Below, piece by piece: positions 8,466-16,971 of a DNA stretch of 64,000 nt. The stretch's first letter is position 1; every line of letters begins with the position of its first letter. The stretch comes from JBBTCX01 sp964494205 (GTDB lineage Bacteria > Planctomycetota > Phycisphaerae > UBA1845): contig CAZBRD010000001.1 in NCBI GenBank assembly GCA_964494205.1, positions 1-64,000 of the forward strand, written 5' to 3'. The notes beneath the pieces were generated by a model. It did no database searches. It saw only the letters and a list, made by a program, of their open reading frames with translations, and had not been told where the DNA came from. The position numbers and the translations under genes were made by a program.

Positions 8466-8487
8466 TAGCGCCACCATGTGGCACTCG
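8466..8487. repeat. TGGCAC palindrome, copy 1
   Basis: TAGCGCCACCATGTGGCACT pairs GCCAC with GTGGC. Related elements with a TGGCAC core lie at 16689-16705, 24391-24416, 31314-31333 and 36845-36867, always between genes. Confidence 0.55.
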
Positions 8488-8491
8488 TGAT

Positions 8492-9241
8492 TTACTTCTT
8501 CGTGCAATTCATGTCGAAGCTCAGGAACTCCTTGCCATCCTTGCCCGGCATGAACATCTGGACGGTATGGCTCTTGTCATCCTTGATCGTCATGACGGTC
8601 TTGGACTTCTTCATCTTGCCGCCGTCCGTCGGATCGGCGAACTCACCCGTCATCGTGAATGTCTTCTTCGCGGCGTCAAAATCGCCGACATAGGTTTGCA
8701 GCGCCGTCGACATGTTGTCAATCCATGAGCCGACATACTTCTTCATCGTGTTGTCATAGCCCATCATGCCGATGCCCTGGAACGGTCCACCGGGACCCAT
8801 CGCTGGGCCGGCTACATCCTCTTGAAAATAATGGCCGCCAAGAATCGCCTTGCGCTCGATGGTGCCCGCCAACTCCATCCACTGGCTGGTGGGAGTCATG
8901 CGCATTTTCAAAGTATAGGTCCAGCTGCCGAGCAGTGGCTTGAAGGCGTCGTGAGCAGGGCCCGGAGTGCCGGCCTTCCCCATCGCTTCCATCATTGCCA
9001 TCTCTTCCGCAGACATTTCCGGCCCGCCGGCAGGCTTGCCACCAGCTTCCGGCTTCTTGTCGCCACCAGCGGGCTTTGCGTCCTTCGGTGCGTCAGCCTT
9101 TTTCTCAGGGGCCGGAGCAGCAGCTTCCTTCTTTGCTTCGGGCTTCTTCTCGTCCTTCTTGTCCTCGCCGTACGCTTGTCCAACAACCAGCGCCGCACAA
9201 CAGAGAACGCCAACACTCAACAACCATGATCGCAACTTCAT
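8492..9241 (-). CDS. DUF1579 family exported protein (first of tandem pair)
   Basis: 249 residues. A signal peptide (MKLRSWLLSVGVLCCAALVV) is followed by a low-complexity Lys/Ala/Pro/Glu linker with repeated EKKPEAKK-like units (about residues 27-75), then a DUF1579 domain: HDAFKPLLGSWTYTLKMRM, GTIERKAILGGHYFQED, GIGMMGYDNTMKKYVGSWID, and a VQMFMPGKDGKEFLSFDM end. DUF1579 is a lipocalin-like beta fold of unknown function. The start is fixed by GAAAGGAAG before ATG 9241. The gene lies 146 bases from its paralogue, both on the minus strand. Confidence 0.85.
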   Translation of the reverse strand: MKLRSWLLSVGVLCCAALVVGQAYGEDKKDEKKPEAKKEAAAPAPEKKADAPKDAKPAGGDKKPEAGGKPAGGPEMSAEEMAMMEAMGKAGTPGPAHDAFKPLLGSWTYTLKMRMTPTSQWMELAGTIERKAILGGHYFQEDVAGPAMGPGGPFQGIGMMGYDNTMKKYVGSWIDNMSTALQTYVGDFDAAKKTFTMTGEFADPTDGGKMKKSKTVMTIKDDKSHTVQMFMPGKDGKEFLSFDMNCTKK

Positions 9242-9387
9242 TGCTTTTCTTCCTTTCAAACCCAATTCACGACAGAACTGCTTTTTCAATTCAAGTCCGC
9301 CGTTGAGATCCGGTCCCAAACGCCGAATCTCCAAACTTCTTTCGAACTACCGATCACATGCTCGCGTACATACAACAAGCTCGCGAC

Positions 9388-10110
9388 TTACTTCTTGGTG
9401 TAGGTCACTTCCAACGACACGTATTCCTTGCCGTCCGGACCCGTGTTGTACATTTCAAACACGTGAGTCTTGTCGTCCTTGATCTTGTAGACCGACTTCA
9501 CCTTGGTCATCTTGCTCGGATTTGCATGATCTGGTGCTTCGCCAGAATAAGTAATCACCTTGCCCGTTGCATCAGCCGTGCCGTAGCTCAGGAAGATGCC
9601 CGTCTCATGATTGTCGATCCACGCATTTACATATTGCTTGCGGTTCACGTCGTAACCGGTGACGCCGCGACCCTGAAACGCAGGCGCGCCCTCTGCCATC
9701 GGCGCACCATTCAGCTCTTGGCGGGCATAGCGACCGTCAAAAATCACTTCCACCTTGCTCGATCCCTTGGTTTCAATCCACGGATCCGTTGGCGCCATCT
9801 TCCACTTCGTGACGAAGTCCCAATTGCCCGCCATCTGCTTCAACACAGCGTGCTCCGGACCCATCGGCGACGCCATGCTCCCCGCATCATGGCCACCCTT
9901 GTCATCCTTCTTCGCCTCAGGCTTCTTCGCATCCGCAGCCTTTGGGTCAGCCGGCTTCGCTTCGGGTTTCTTTTCGCCACCCGCCGCGGGAGCATCCTTC
10001 TTCGCTTCCGGCTTCTTCTCGTCCTTCTTGTCCTCCGCGCGCACGTTGCCAGCCACCGCTACCATCGCGAACGCCACCATCAGATGGGTCAACCAATTTC
10101 GTGTAAACAT
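9388..10110 (-). CDS. DUF1579 family exported protein (second of tandem pair)
   Basis: 240 residues and a paralogue of the neighbouring gene. It has a signal peptide (TRNWLTHLMVAFAMVAVAGN), a longer Lys/Pro/Ala linker rich in KKPEAK and DPKAADAKK, then DUF1579: HAVLKQMAGNWDFVTKWKM, SSKVEVIFDGRYARQELNG, GRGVTGYDVNRKQYVNAWID and FEMYNTGPDGKEYVSLEV. GAAAGGACG precedes the ATG. The same domain order and a conserved ending (TYTKK here, MNCTKK in the other) indicate a local duplication. The linker is probably a flexible periplasmic or wall-spanning spacer. Confidence 0.85.
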   Translation of the reverse strand: MFTRNWLTHLMVAFAMVAVAGNVRAEDKKDEKKPEAKKDAPAAGGEKKPEAKPADPKAADAKKPEAKKDDKGGHDAGSMASPMGPEHAVLKQMAGNWDFVTKWKMAPTDPWIETKGSSKVEVIFDGRYARQELNGAPMAEGAPAFQGRGVTGYDVNRKQYVNAWIDNHETGIFLSYGTADATGKVITYSGEAPDHANPSKMTKVKSVYKIKDDKTHVFEMYNTGPDGKEYVSLEVTYTKK

Positions 10111-10695
10111 TTTTTCGTCCTTTCTCCCGGCGCTCGGCCCCGACGCACCGGCTACATTTCAAGAACGACCGCGCTCATGCACGATCGACAGGGGTTCACA
10201 AGTTACACATCCAGCCTGCGCGCGCTCCGCGATCCCATCCGTGCCATGTATTTCAGATAAGTGTCCAGTGCAGGCGAACGTGCAGAATCAATCCGTTGAA
10301 ATCAGCTCATCATTCGCAAATGTGCTTCTACCCGGCTGAACGTAAGCGGCGTAGTATACCAATCTGTCAGAAACATCCATAGGAATCACTGTGACATTTG
10401 ACGGTTTCCGACGCAGTACGTCTTGGGTGAAGCAAAACCAAGGCCAAACAGCTCAAATTTTGCATCGCACGCACCCTTCACTTCCGGCAAACGAACCCTT
10501 GAACGGGGTCGTATGTTAGGTTAATGATCGGGTACTGTCAAACGGAAAATATGAGTAATTCACAGACGCGTCATCAGTACAAATCCGAGCCCCTTGCGCA
10601 AGCACGGGATTGTTGGGTGCCGTCGATCAAAAGCAGGAACCTGCCGTGCCAGCTCGCCCCGTTGCCTAAAAACCTCACACGCCCACAATACCGCC
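10111..10695. other. Intergenic region upstream of tgt
   Basis: 585 bases between the divergent DUF1579 and tgt genes. The only structured element I see is one copy of the CCTTGCGCAAGCAAGG repeat near 10587-10608. No convincing reading frame, tRNA or riboswitch. It must hold the promoters of both flanking units, but no strong -35/-10 pair stands out. Confidence 0.5.
10587..10608. repeat. CCTTGCGCAAGCAAGG repeat, copy 1
   Basis: GAGCCCCTTGCGCAAGCACG matches the element at 50279-50303 apart from one base in the right arm. The arms CCCCTTGC and GCA(A/C)GGG pair around a short GCAA-type loop. Confidence 0.7.
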
Positions 10696-11865
10696 ATGTT
10701 CGATTTCCGGGTGCTCGCCACCGACAACAACGCCCGCCGAGGCCAGTTCAACACGCCGCACGGCGCTGTTGAAACGCCCGCGTTCATGCCCGTCGGCACC
10801 GCCGGTTCCGTCAAAGGGGTCACGCCGATCCAACTCAAGGCCAGCGGCGCTCAGATGATCCTTGGAAATACGTATCACCTGCAACTTCGCCCTACGGCTG
10901 AAATCGTTCGCGACCTCGGCGGCCTGCACAACTTCATGGGCTGGGATGGCCCCATTCTCACCGACAGCGGCGGCTTCCAGGTCTTCTCGCTCGCTGAGAT
11001 CAACTCGATCGACGACAACGGCGTGGACTTCCGCTCACACGTCGACGGCGCTCGCACGAGACTCGACCCGGTCAGCGCCACGCGCGTGCAAAACGATCTC
11101 GGCGCCGATGTCATCATGGCCTTCGACCAATGCCCGCCGCTGCCTTCGACTCGCGAAGCAATCCAGATCGCCGTCGATCGCTCGATTCGCTGGGCTGCAA
11201 AGTGCAAGGAAGTGCATGCACGCAAAGACCAGGCGCTCTTTGGCATCGTCCAAGGCGGCCTTGACCCCGACCTTCGCGCGTACTGTTCGCGCGAACTCAT
11301 TTCCATCGGCTTCGATGGCTACGCGCTCGGCGGCCTATCCGTCGGCGAGTCTCACGAACAGATGGTCGAAGTGCTGAACCCCATCACGCCGCTGCTGCCG
11401 CAAGATCGTCCACGCTATCTCATGGGCGTCGGCATGCCGCGCGACATACTGGCAGCCGTCCGCGCGGGCATCGATCTGTTCGATTGTGTCCTTCCCACCC
11501 GCAACGGACGAAACAGTCAGGCATTCACCGCCCATGGCCCCCTCAAGATGCGAAACGAGAAGCACACTCGTGACACCGAGCCCCTCGAAAAGGGCTGCGA
11601 CTGCGAAACTTGCCAAAGATTCTCACGCGGCTACATTCGACACCTGTTCAACGTCGGCGAAATGCTCGGCCCGACCCTGACGTCGATTCATAACCTTCGG
11701 TTCTATCAGATGTTTATGAGCCGAATCCGCGAGCTGATCGCTGAGCAGCGGCTCGATTCGATCGTGCAGGAATTCCCGATCGCAGCCATGGCTGCCCCGG
11801 CGAATCCGAACCGCGACCGCGAGAGGGCTGCGTTGGACGACGAAGCCGTTCAGGAAATCGACTGA
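10696..11865 (+). CDS. tgt: Queuine/preQ1 tRNA-ribosyltransferase
   Basis: 389 residues of tRNA-guanine transglycosylase, which exchanges G34 of GUN-anticodon tRNAs for the queuosine precursor preQ1. Visible signatures: GTAGSVKGVTPIQL near 35, ILTDSGGFQVFSL near 86-98 (catalytic Asp region), FGIVQGG near 180, YALGGLSVGE, FDCVLPTRNGR with the nucleophilic Asp, and the zinc site CDCETC followed by YIRHLF near 300-315. Length is normal. The ATG at MFDFRV fits the family N-terminus. yajC follows 59 bases downstream, the common tgt-yajC order, but secD/secF are not here. Confidence 0.96.
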   Translation: MFDFRVLATDNNARRGQFNTPHGAVETPAFMPVGTAGSVKGVTPIQLKASGAQMILGNTYHLQLRPTAEIVRDLGGLHNFMGWDGPILTDSGGFQVFSLAEINSIDDNGVDFRSHVDGARTRLDPVSATRVQNDLGADVIMAFDQCPPLPSTREAIQIAVDRSIRWAAKCKEVHARKDQALFGIVQGGLDPDLRAYCSRELISIGFDGYALGGLSVGESHEQMVEVLNPITPLLPQDRPRYLMGVGMPRDILAAVRAGIDLFDCVLPTRNGRNSQAFTAHGPLKMRNEKHTRDTEPLEKGCDCETCQRFSRGYIRHLFNVGEMLGPTLTSIHNLRFYQMFMSRIRELIAEQRLDSIVQEFPIAAMAAPANPNRDRERAALDDEAVQEID

Positions 11866-11924
11866 CGAAACAGGGGCGTGAATATCGCGAACACCTGCAT
11901 CGCACCTAAGAAAGAACAACCACC

Positions 11925-12302
11925 ATGAATCACGTGATCACATTACTGGCCACCGCAGCCCCGAACACGGCTCCGACCACTCCAGCAAACCCAGCGAGTC
12001 CGCCCGGCGGCATGGCCGGACAAAGCCTCATGCTCGCCGTTCTCGCCGCATTTTTCGTGTTCATGCTCCTCACATCTCGCAGTCAGCGCAACCGCGAAAA
12101 GAAAGAACGCGACGATCTGATGTCCAAGCTCTCCAAGAACGACCGTGTGCTCACACTGGGCGGCATCATCGGCACCGTCGTTTCCGTGAAAGACAACGAA
12201 GTCGTCCTCAAAGTCGATGAAAACACAAACACCAAGATGACGTTTCTCAAGTCAGCAATCCAGCGAATTCTGGTCGACGACCCGGGAACCGATAAGGGTT
12301 GA
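11925..12302 (+). CDS. yajC: Preprotein translocase accessory subunit YajC
   Basis: 125 residues. One membrane segment (about 30-49, SLMLAVLAAFFVFMLL) is followed by the YajC signature RSQRNREKKERDDLMSKLSK and GGIIGTVVSVKDNEVVLKVD. YajC associates with SecDF in the inner membrane. The N-terminal Ala/Pro/Thr-rich stretch is typical of planctomycete versions. AAGAAAGAACAACC precedes the ATG with only a weak Shine-Dalgarno match. It follows tgt on the same strand. Confidence 0.92.
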   Translation: MNHVITLLATAAPNTAPTTPANPASPPGGMAGQSLMLAVLAAFFVFMLLTSRSQRNREKKERDDLMSKLSKNDRVLTLGGIIGTVVSVKDNEVVLKVDENTNTKMTFLKSAIQRILVDDPGTDKG

Positions 12303-12321
12303 AGTTTTGGTTAGGCTGCTG

Positions 12322-12345
12322 GTTGACGCTCTCAAAAGAGTTCAA
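12322..12345. terminator. Imperfect hairpin between yajC and the phosphatase gene
   Basis: GTTGACGCTCT and AGAGTTCAAC pair around CAAA with a small bulge. It sits in the 63-base gap between two convergent genes. No T-run, so terminator function is tentative. Confidence 0.35.
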
Positions 12346-12365
12346 CACCGAGGTTTGAAGTTCAA

Positions 12366-13178
12366 CTAAGCAATCAATGTCGCGACCATTTTTGGATGCG
12401 CAGTGCGACTGGCCGCAACCGTAGGAACATCAAGGCTCAAATCCCCTTCCAAGCGAAATGGCGTTAATGGTTCTCCGCGTATTCCAGTGCATACGCCCCC
12501 CGCTTCCGTCACAAGCAACTCGCCCGCAGCCACATCCCAGATCTTGCATTGCTTGCAGAATGTCCCTGCGAACGCACCCGTAGCCACCAGCGCGAGGTGA
12601 TACGCCGCCGTACCAAGATTTCGGCAAATCAATCCCTTCGTGGCTGACCACTTCGACACCGCCCGTACGCTGAGTTCGTCCTTGCTGGACGGAACACCAA
12701 TCAACCAATCGTGTCCTTCGGGCGGCACACCAGCATGAATCCGCTTTCCATCAACGAACGATCCACCACCTCGTGTGGCTGTGTACGTCGCGCGAATGTT
12801 ATGCTCGACCACCACCGCAACCACCGGCTCTCCGCGATCGAGCACGGCGATCGAAGTGGCGAAACATCCAAATCCCAAAGCGTAATTCCGCGTGCCATCC
12901 AGCGGATCAATCACCCAGCAATAACGCGCATCCGAAATCTTCGCATGCGCGCCCGGAGTTTGCACTTTCTCTTCCGCGATCACCGCATGATCGGGAAAAC
13001 TCCGCGCGATCCCGTCGAGAATGTGCGCCTGAATCTCGTGGTCGATTTCCGTGACAATGGTGCGATCGGCCTTCAAAGCTCCCGCCGTCGCACCGAAGCT
13101 CCGCATCGCAAGGTCAGTTGATTCGTTCCCCAGACGTGTAGCCAGTGCGAGCAGCGGTTGAAGTGATTGGTCAGACAT
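12366..13178 (-). CDS. Inositol monophosphatase family enzyme
   Basis: 270 residues with the three metal-binding motifs of the IMPase superfamily: IAEEK near residues 66-70, WVIDPLDGTRNYALG near 88-102 and IWDVAAGELLVTEAGG near 212-227. Members dephosphorylate inositol phosphate, histidinol phosphate (HisN) or PAP. The sequence most resembles the HisN-type branch, but no histidine gene is nearby, so the substrate is open. Convergent with yajC. Confidence 0.88.
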   Translation of the reverse strand: MSDQSLQPLLALATRLGNESTDLAMRSFGATAGALKADRTIVTEIDHEIQAHILDGIARSFPDHAVIAEEKVQTPGAHAKISDARYCWVIDPLDGTRNYALGFGCFATSIAVLDRGEPVVAVVVEHNIRATYTATRGGGSFVDGKRIHAGVPPEGHDWLIGVPSSKDELSVRAVSKWSATKGLICRNLGTAAYHLALVATGAFAGTFCKQCKIWDVAAGELLVTEAGGVCTGIRGEPLTPFRLEGDLSLDVPTVAASRTAHPKMVATLIA

Positions 13179-13239
13179 CAGGCCAATGATATGAGCGACT
13201 ACGATTCAAACAAGCAATCGGCCGACGCCGCTGATTTGA

Positions 13240-14067
13240 CTAAAAAACCCATTCGCCGGCACCAACGATTACAAATGCCTCGTCGGTGCGCTTTATTGTC
13301 AACATGTTTCCAATCCCAGACATCGGTCCTTCGTGGTATCCCATGAGGACCTCAAACTCCGAGTCCTTCAACTCAATGCTGACGAATGGTGCCGTGTCCT
13401 CTGGACCGGTCGCCTTCTCGCGGGCAGGTATCACGTCGATAATTTCGCCATGAGGGCCAATTACTGGCGTAAACGTATTGTGCGGCTGCCCGTTTCGTTT
13501 TGGCGACGAACGCACGAAATCAATGAGCTCGACAAGCTCTTCATCCTTGATTTCCTTGGGCTGCGGGAACGGCAACAGTGTTCCAGCAGGAGTTTCGAGT
13601 TTGTCCTTTTCGAACAGCCTTTCCCTCAACGATACTTGGCAATACAACGGCAGTTCCCTGGGAATGATCCCCCTTTCCTTCAATCGGCCCCGAATCGCCT
13701 TGTTCAAATCATAGATTTCGTCGTGTACAAAATAGCGACCCTTCCGCAAACTTTCCGTCGATTCCTCCGGCTTGAAATACACCGTGGCGACAACTCGCTC
13801 ACGATAATTGCGACTCAATTTGATGAACCACAACTCTTGCTCTTCAGGGTTCTCTTCGATCGCCTCGGCGACGAGCATTTCATATTGCTCGTCCGAAAGC
13901 TCTTTGCACTCGGACCGACTATGAACGACAACCGGCACGCGCGACTTCTTCGTCGCCCCACTGGTTGTTTGCTTGGCTGAAACCGCCTCCTCGCCAAATG
14001 CTGCAGCCGATGCGACAAGCAATAGCACAATGGACAGGGTTTTCCTCATTCTTGTGATCTGTTCCAT
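13240..14067 (-). CDS. Exported protein of unknown function
   Basis: 275 residues with a signal peptide (RKTLSIVLLLVASAAAFG). The mature part is charged and globular, with SRSECKELSDEQYEMLVAE near 54 and PHGEIIDVIPAREK near 210, and few cysteines. No family recognised. A second ATG six codons in (14049) gives a more usual signal peptide and is an equally good start. The gene sits alone between convergent and divergent neighbours. Confidence 0.65.
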   Translation of the reverse strand: MEQITRMRKTLSIVLLLVASAAAFGEEAVSAKQTTSGATKKSRVPVVVHSRSECKELSDEQYEMLVAEAIEENPEEQELWFIKLSRNYRERVVATVYFKPEESTESLRKGRYFVHDEIYDLNKAIRGRLKERGIIPRELPLYCQVSLRERLFEKDKLETPAGTLLPFPQPKEIKDEELVELIDFVRSSPKRNGQPHNTFTPVIGPHGEIIDVIPAREKATGPEDTAPFVSIELKDSEFEVLMGYHEGPMSGIGNMLTIKRTDEAFVIVGAGEWVF

Positions 14068-14155
14068 ATGTAGACTCGCCCGAACAGGCCCACCGAAACA
14101 CTTGCTGTTAAGTAATACCGCCGTGCCGTAACATGGGTTGCAAGTCGAATACAGC

Positions 14156-14189
14156 GGGTGGCACGGTCAAGCCGCAGCTTGGCCGTGGC
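14156..14189. repeat. Palindromic repeat GGTGGCAYGGTCAAGC, copy 2
   Basis: GGGTGGCACGGTCAAGC, CGCA, GCTTGGCCGTGGC. It differs from copy 1 at two mirrored positions (CAC/GTG for CAT/ATG), so the stem is preserved by compensatory change. It lies in the gap upstream of the SerA-like gene. Confidence 0.9.
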
Positions 14190-14245
14190 CAGGCTAGCCG
14201 ACGATCGTTCTCATAACGCCCGCAAAACACGCGGAACCACAAAAA

Positions 14246-15196
14246 ATGTCTCCGAATCGACCATCCATCGTCGTCGCAGAACCCTACGACCCTGTCGCCG
14301 TCGAAATTCTGGAATCCGTCGGCGACATCACTACGCTGAAATCCTGCGACGAAACCTCGCTCATCGCCGCCGTCCCAAACTGCGACGCCCTACTCATTCG
14401 CACAGCCGCCAGAGTCACTCGCTCCGTCATCGAATCCGCCCCGCGACTTCGCGTCATCGGCCGCGGCGGGGTCGGCCTCGACAACATCGACCTCGACGCC
14501 GCCCGCGAACGAAACATCACCGTCGTCTCCACCCCCGCCGCTTCCACCGACGCCGTCGCCGACCTCACTCTCGGCCTCATGATTAACCTTCTCCGCAAAA
14601 TCTCCTGGACCGATCAGGAAACGAAGCATGGTCGCTTCTCTCTCGTTCGCGACCTCGCCGTCAGCCGTGAAATGTGCGAGTTAACCGTCGGCATCATCGG
14701 CCTCGGTCGCATCGGTCGCGCCGTCGCCCGCCGCTGTCGCCACGGATTCAACATGCGGGTCATTTACAACGATATCGTCGAACCCGGCTGGCTCGATTTC
14801 ACCGCCGAACCTATGTCGAAGGAAGAACTGTTTCTCACGGCCGACATCATCACGTTGCACACCCCGCTCACATCCGAGACCCACAACCTCATCAACGCCA
14901 ACACGCTTGCGCTATTCAAGCCCAACGCCATCCTCATCAACACCGCCCGCGGCGCGATCGTGAACGCAGCCGACCTCGCACGCACCCTCAACGACGGAAA
15001 ACTCACAGGCGCAGGCCTCGATGTAACAGACCCCGAACCACTCCCGCGCAATCACGCCCTCCACCAAACCCCCAACACCATCATCACCCCGCACATCGGC
15101 GCCCGCACCATCGCGAGCCTCGCACGCATGAACGCCGTCGTCGAAGATGTCGCGCGAGTCCTGCGCGGTCTGACGCCCCTGTTTCCCGCATTCTGA
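14246..15196 (+). CDS. D-2-hydroxyacid dehydrogenase, SerA-like
   Basis: 316 residues of the D-isomer-specific 2-hydroxyacid dehydrogenase family. The NAD loop is GIIGLGRIGRAVARR near 148-162. The catalytic Arg is in NTARGAIVNAADL, the Glu in DVTDPEPLP and the His in ITPHIGART near 285. The length equals the catalytic and NAD domains of phosphoglycerate dehydrogenase without a C-terminal ACT domain. 3-Phosphoglycerate is the likeliest substrate; glyoxylate/hydroxypyruvate reductase is the alternative. The gene stands alone. Confidence 0.88.
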   Translation: MSPNRPSIVVAEPYDPVAVEILESVGDITTLKSCDETSLIAAVPNCDALLIRTAARVTRSVIESAPRLRVIGRGGVGLDNIDLDAARERNITVVSTPAASTDAVADLTLGLMINLLRKISWTDQETKHGRFSLVRDLAVSREMCELTVGIIGLGRIGRAVARRCRHGFNMRVIYNDIVEPGWLDFTAEPMSKEELFLTADIITLHTPLTSETHNLINANTLALFKPNAILINTARGAIVNAADLARTLNDGKLTGAGLDVTDPEPLPRNHALHQTPNTIITPHIGARTIASLARMNAVVEDVARVLRGLTPLFPAF

Positions 15197-15431
15197 ACTC
15201 TTTGTCATTCGCCGTCCGATACATAGTTGATTGTCGAGCGGGAGCGGCATCCGCCGACGTCATCGCAACAATAATTCTGTTGCGTTTGGGCGAGATCGCA
15301 GGTAAAGAAACAATCGTCCATTGAGCCAATGGCGCTGGCCGGTGCGACGCTTTCAAATACGTAAGATCAGCGGTGAAAAGATGTTGATGGGTGTGTCACC
15401 GTTTGTTTGACGTGGAGATGTTGCTCAATCC

Positions 15432-16574
15432 ATGATCCCCTTGGCCGCTCGTGCGATGTCAGCCCCTCTCCTTGCGGCCACAGGGCCCAAGATTGCCCTC
15501 GCCACGGGGGGCATTGCAGTCGCCCTCCTGTTTCTGGTCTTCGCGTCGCTCGTTCTTCGCAAATACATCCGCATCATGATCAACATCCTCGACGACCACG
15601 CAGCTTGGTCCGGCTGCGACAGTCGCGAGCTTCCATCGCTCCAAGGTGAAGAAGTTTCGTTTCGCGCCGCCGACGGCCAACGTCTCGAAGGGACCATTGT
15701 CCGTGGCAATTACGACGAGCAACCCTTGGGCATGGTCGTCTTTGCCCACGAATATCGAAGCGATCGAACGTCATGTATGCGTTTCTGTCGAGGCCTGCTC
15801 GACCAGGGATATGATGTATTCGCTTTCGATTTCCGCGGACACGGCACGTCGCGCGTCGATCGCGACTACCGCCCGCGCCAATGGCCCAGCGACCGGGAAC
15901 AGGCGGACATGATCGGCGCGGTTGCCTTCATCTCCTCCTGGCTTGAACAGCAAAATCGTTCTCGCGATGTCGTACTCTTCGGCGTCTCACGCGGGGCGGG
16001 CGCATCCATTCTGGCCGCCGAGGGCATCAGCAACGTCCGGGCTATCATCTGCGACGGTGTGTATAGCAGCGACATCACCATGGAATATTTCATGAAGCGC
16101 TTCGCCACCATCTTCGCACGCATCCGCGTTGTCGCCGAAAACCACCCCCCCATCTTCTGGCGATTCCTTCGCTGGTTATTTTTCAGGGAGTGCGGCCGCA
16201 GGTTTGGCTGTAAGTTCCCTTCGGTGCTGAAAGCTGTAGCGCGAAAGGGCAACAGGCCGCTCCTGATGGTTCACGGCGAACGCGATTCCTATATCCCGGT
16301 CACCCTCGCCGAAACTCTTTATGCGCGAGCGCAAGGACCCAAACGACTTTGGATCGTTCCGGGCGCAAAACACAACGAAGCCATCATGGTCCACCCCATA
16401 TCCTATTCGCGAAATGTACTGGCCTTCGTGAGCGAACATCTGAACACAACCGGCGGTGCCGCCAACAAACAGCGACCCGCGCCGGCCCCGGCTATTCAAC
16501 ACTCCAGTCCAATGACCGATCTGGGTTACCAATCCATCGAACCCGTGCCAATCCGTGTCACCTCATCCAACTGA
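15432..16574 (+). CDS. Membrane-anchored alpha/beta hydrolase
   Basis: 380 residues. A membrane segment at about 22-44 (IALATGGIAVALLFLVFASL) is followed by an alpha/beta hydrolase fold: MVVFAHEYRSDR (oxyanion region), DVFAFDFRGHGTS, the nucleophile elbow FGVSRGAG (GxSxG), the acid in HGERDSYIP, and the His in PGAKHNEA near residue 318. The substrate is unknown, probably an ester or peptide at the outer face of the inner membrane. The C-terminal tail is Pro/Ser-rich and probably unfolded. Confidence 0.82.
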   Translation: MIPLAARAMSAPLLAATGPKIALATGGIAVALLFLVFASLVLRKYIRIMINILDDHAAWSGCDSRELPSLQGEEVSFRAADGQRLEGTIVRGNYDEQPLGMVVFAHEYRSDRTSCMRFCRGLLDQGYDVFAFDFRGHGTSRVDRDYRPRQWPSDREQADMIGAVAFISSWLEQQNRSRDVVLFGVSRGAGASILAAEGISNVRAIICDGVYSSDITMEYFMKRFATIFARIRVVAENHPPIFWRFLRWLFFRECGRRFGCKFPSVLKAVARKGNRPLLMVHGERDSYIPVTLAETLYARAQGPKRLWIVPGAKHNEAIMVHPISYSRNVLAFVSEHLNTTGGAANKQRPAPAPAIQHSSPMTDLGYQSIEPVPIRVTSSN

Positions 16575-16971
16575 GTGGATTCCTAAGCAGCATGCAGCCC
16601 GAAACAAAAACAGCAACTCCAGCCCTACTTCACGAACCTTTGTGCTTTTGGAACAAGCGGACGGATTCGTCAGAAATTGCGGGGCGAGGTGTGCCACTGC
16701 TCTAGGGGCAGCGCTTCCTAAACGGATAGTCCACCTGCAAAATCATTCCTGCCACCGCACAAGCTGCCGACAGGTCAAAATACTCGGCAAAGTACCCAGG
16801 AAGTGCCACACAATGGTCACAACGACCGCCCAAGCCTCCTTTCGGAGCTCGCCGCACGCCCGTTGGTCTCCCACTTTGACAGGGTATATTGCCAACAACC
16901 GTCATTCCCAGAATCAATGAATATGATTCAGTAAGAATGTGGCTAGTTACTCTTTGATACGGAAAAGGAAC
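16575..16971. other. Intergenic region before the HtrA gene
   Basis: About 400 bases without a convincing gene. It holds one member of the TGGCAC repeat family (16689-16705). A GTG in frame with htrA occurs at 16939 but lacks a ribosome binding site. Confidence 0.45.
16689..16705. repeat. TGGCAC element, copy 2
   Basis: GTGTGCCACTGCTCTAG on the plus strand is the reverse complement of the CTAGAGCAGTGGCACAC type sequence seen (with AT for CT) at 24399-24414. Confidence 0.55.

Noticed and set aside
9358..10260. A 300-codon plus-strand frame opposite the second DUF1579 gene.
   Set aside because: It is the shadow of a domain-supported gene and reads as Arg/His/Leu-rich non-protein sequence.
10513..10530. 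TTAGGTTAATGATCGGG, resembling half of a DtxR box.
   Set aside because: Only the left half matches; the right half lacks CTAA, and neighbours are unrelated to metal uptake.
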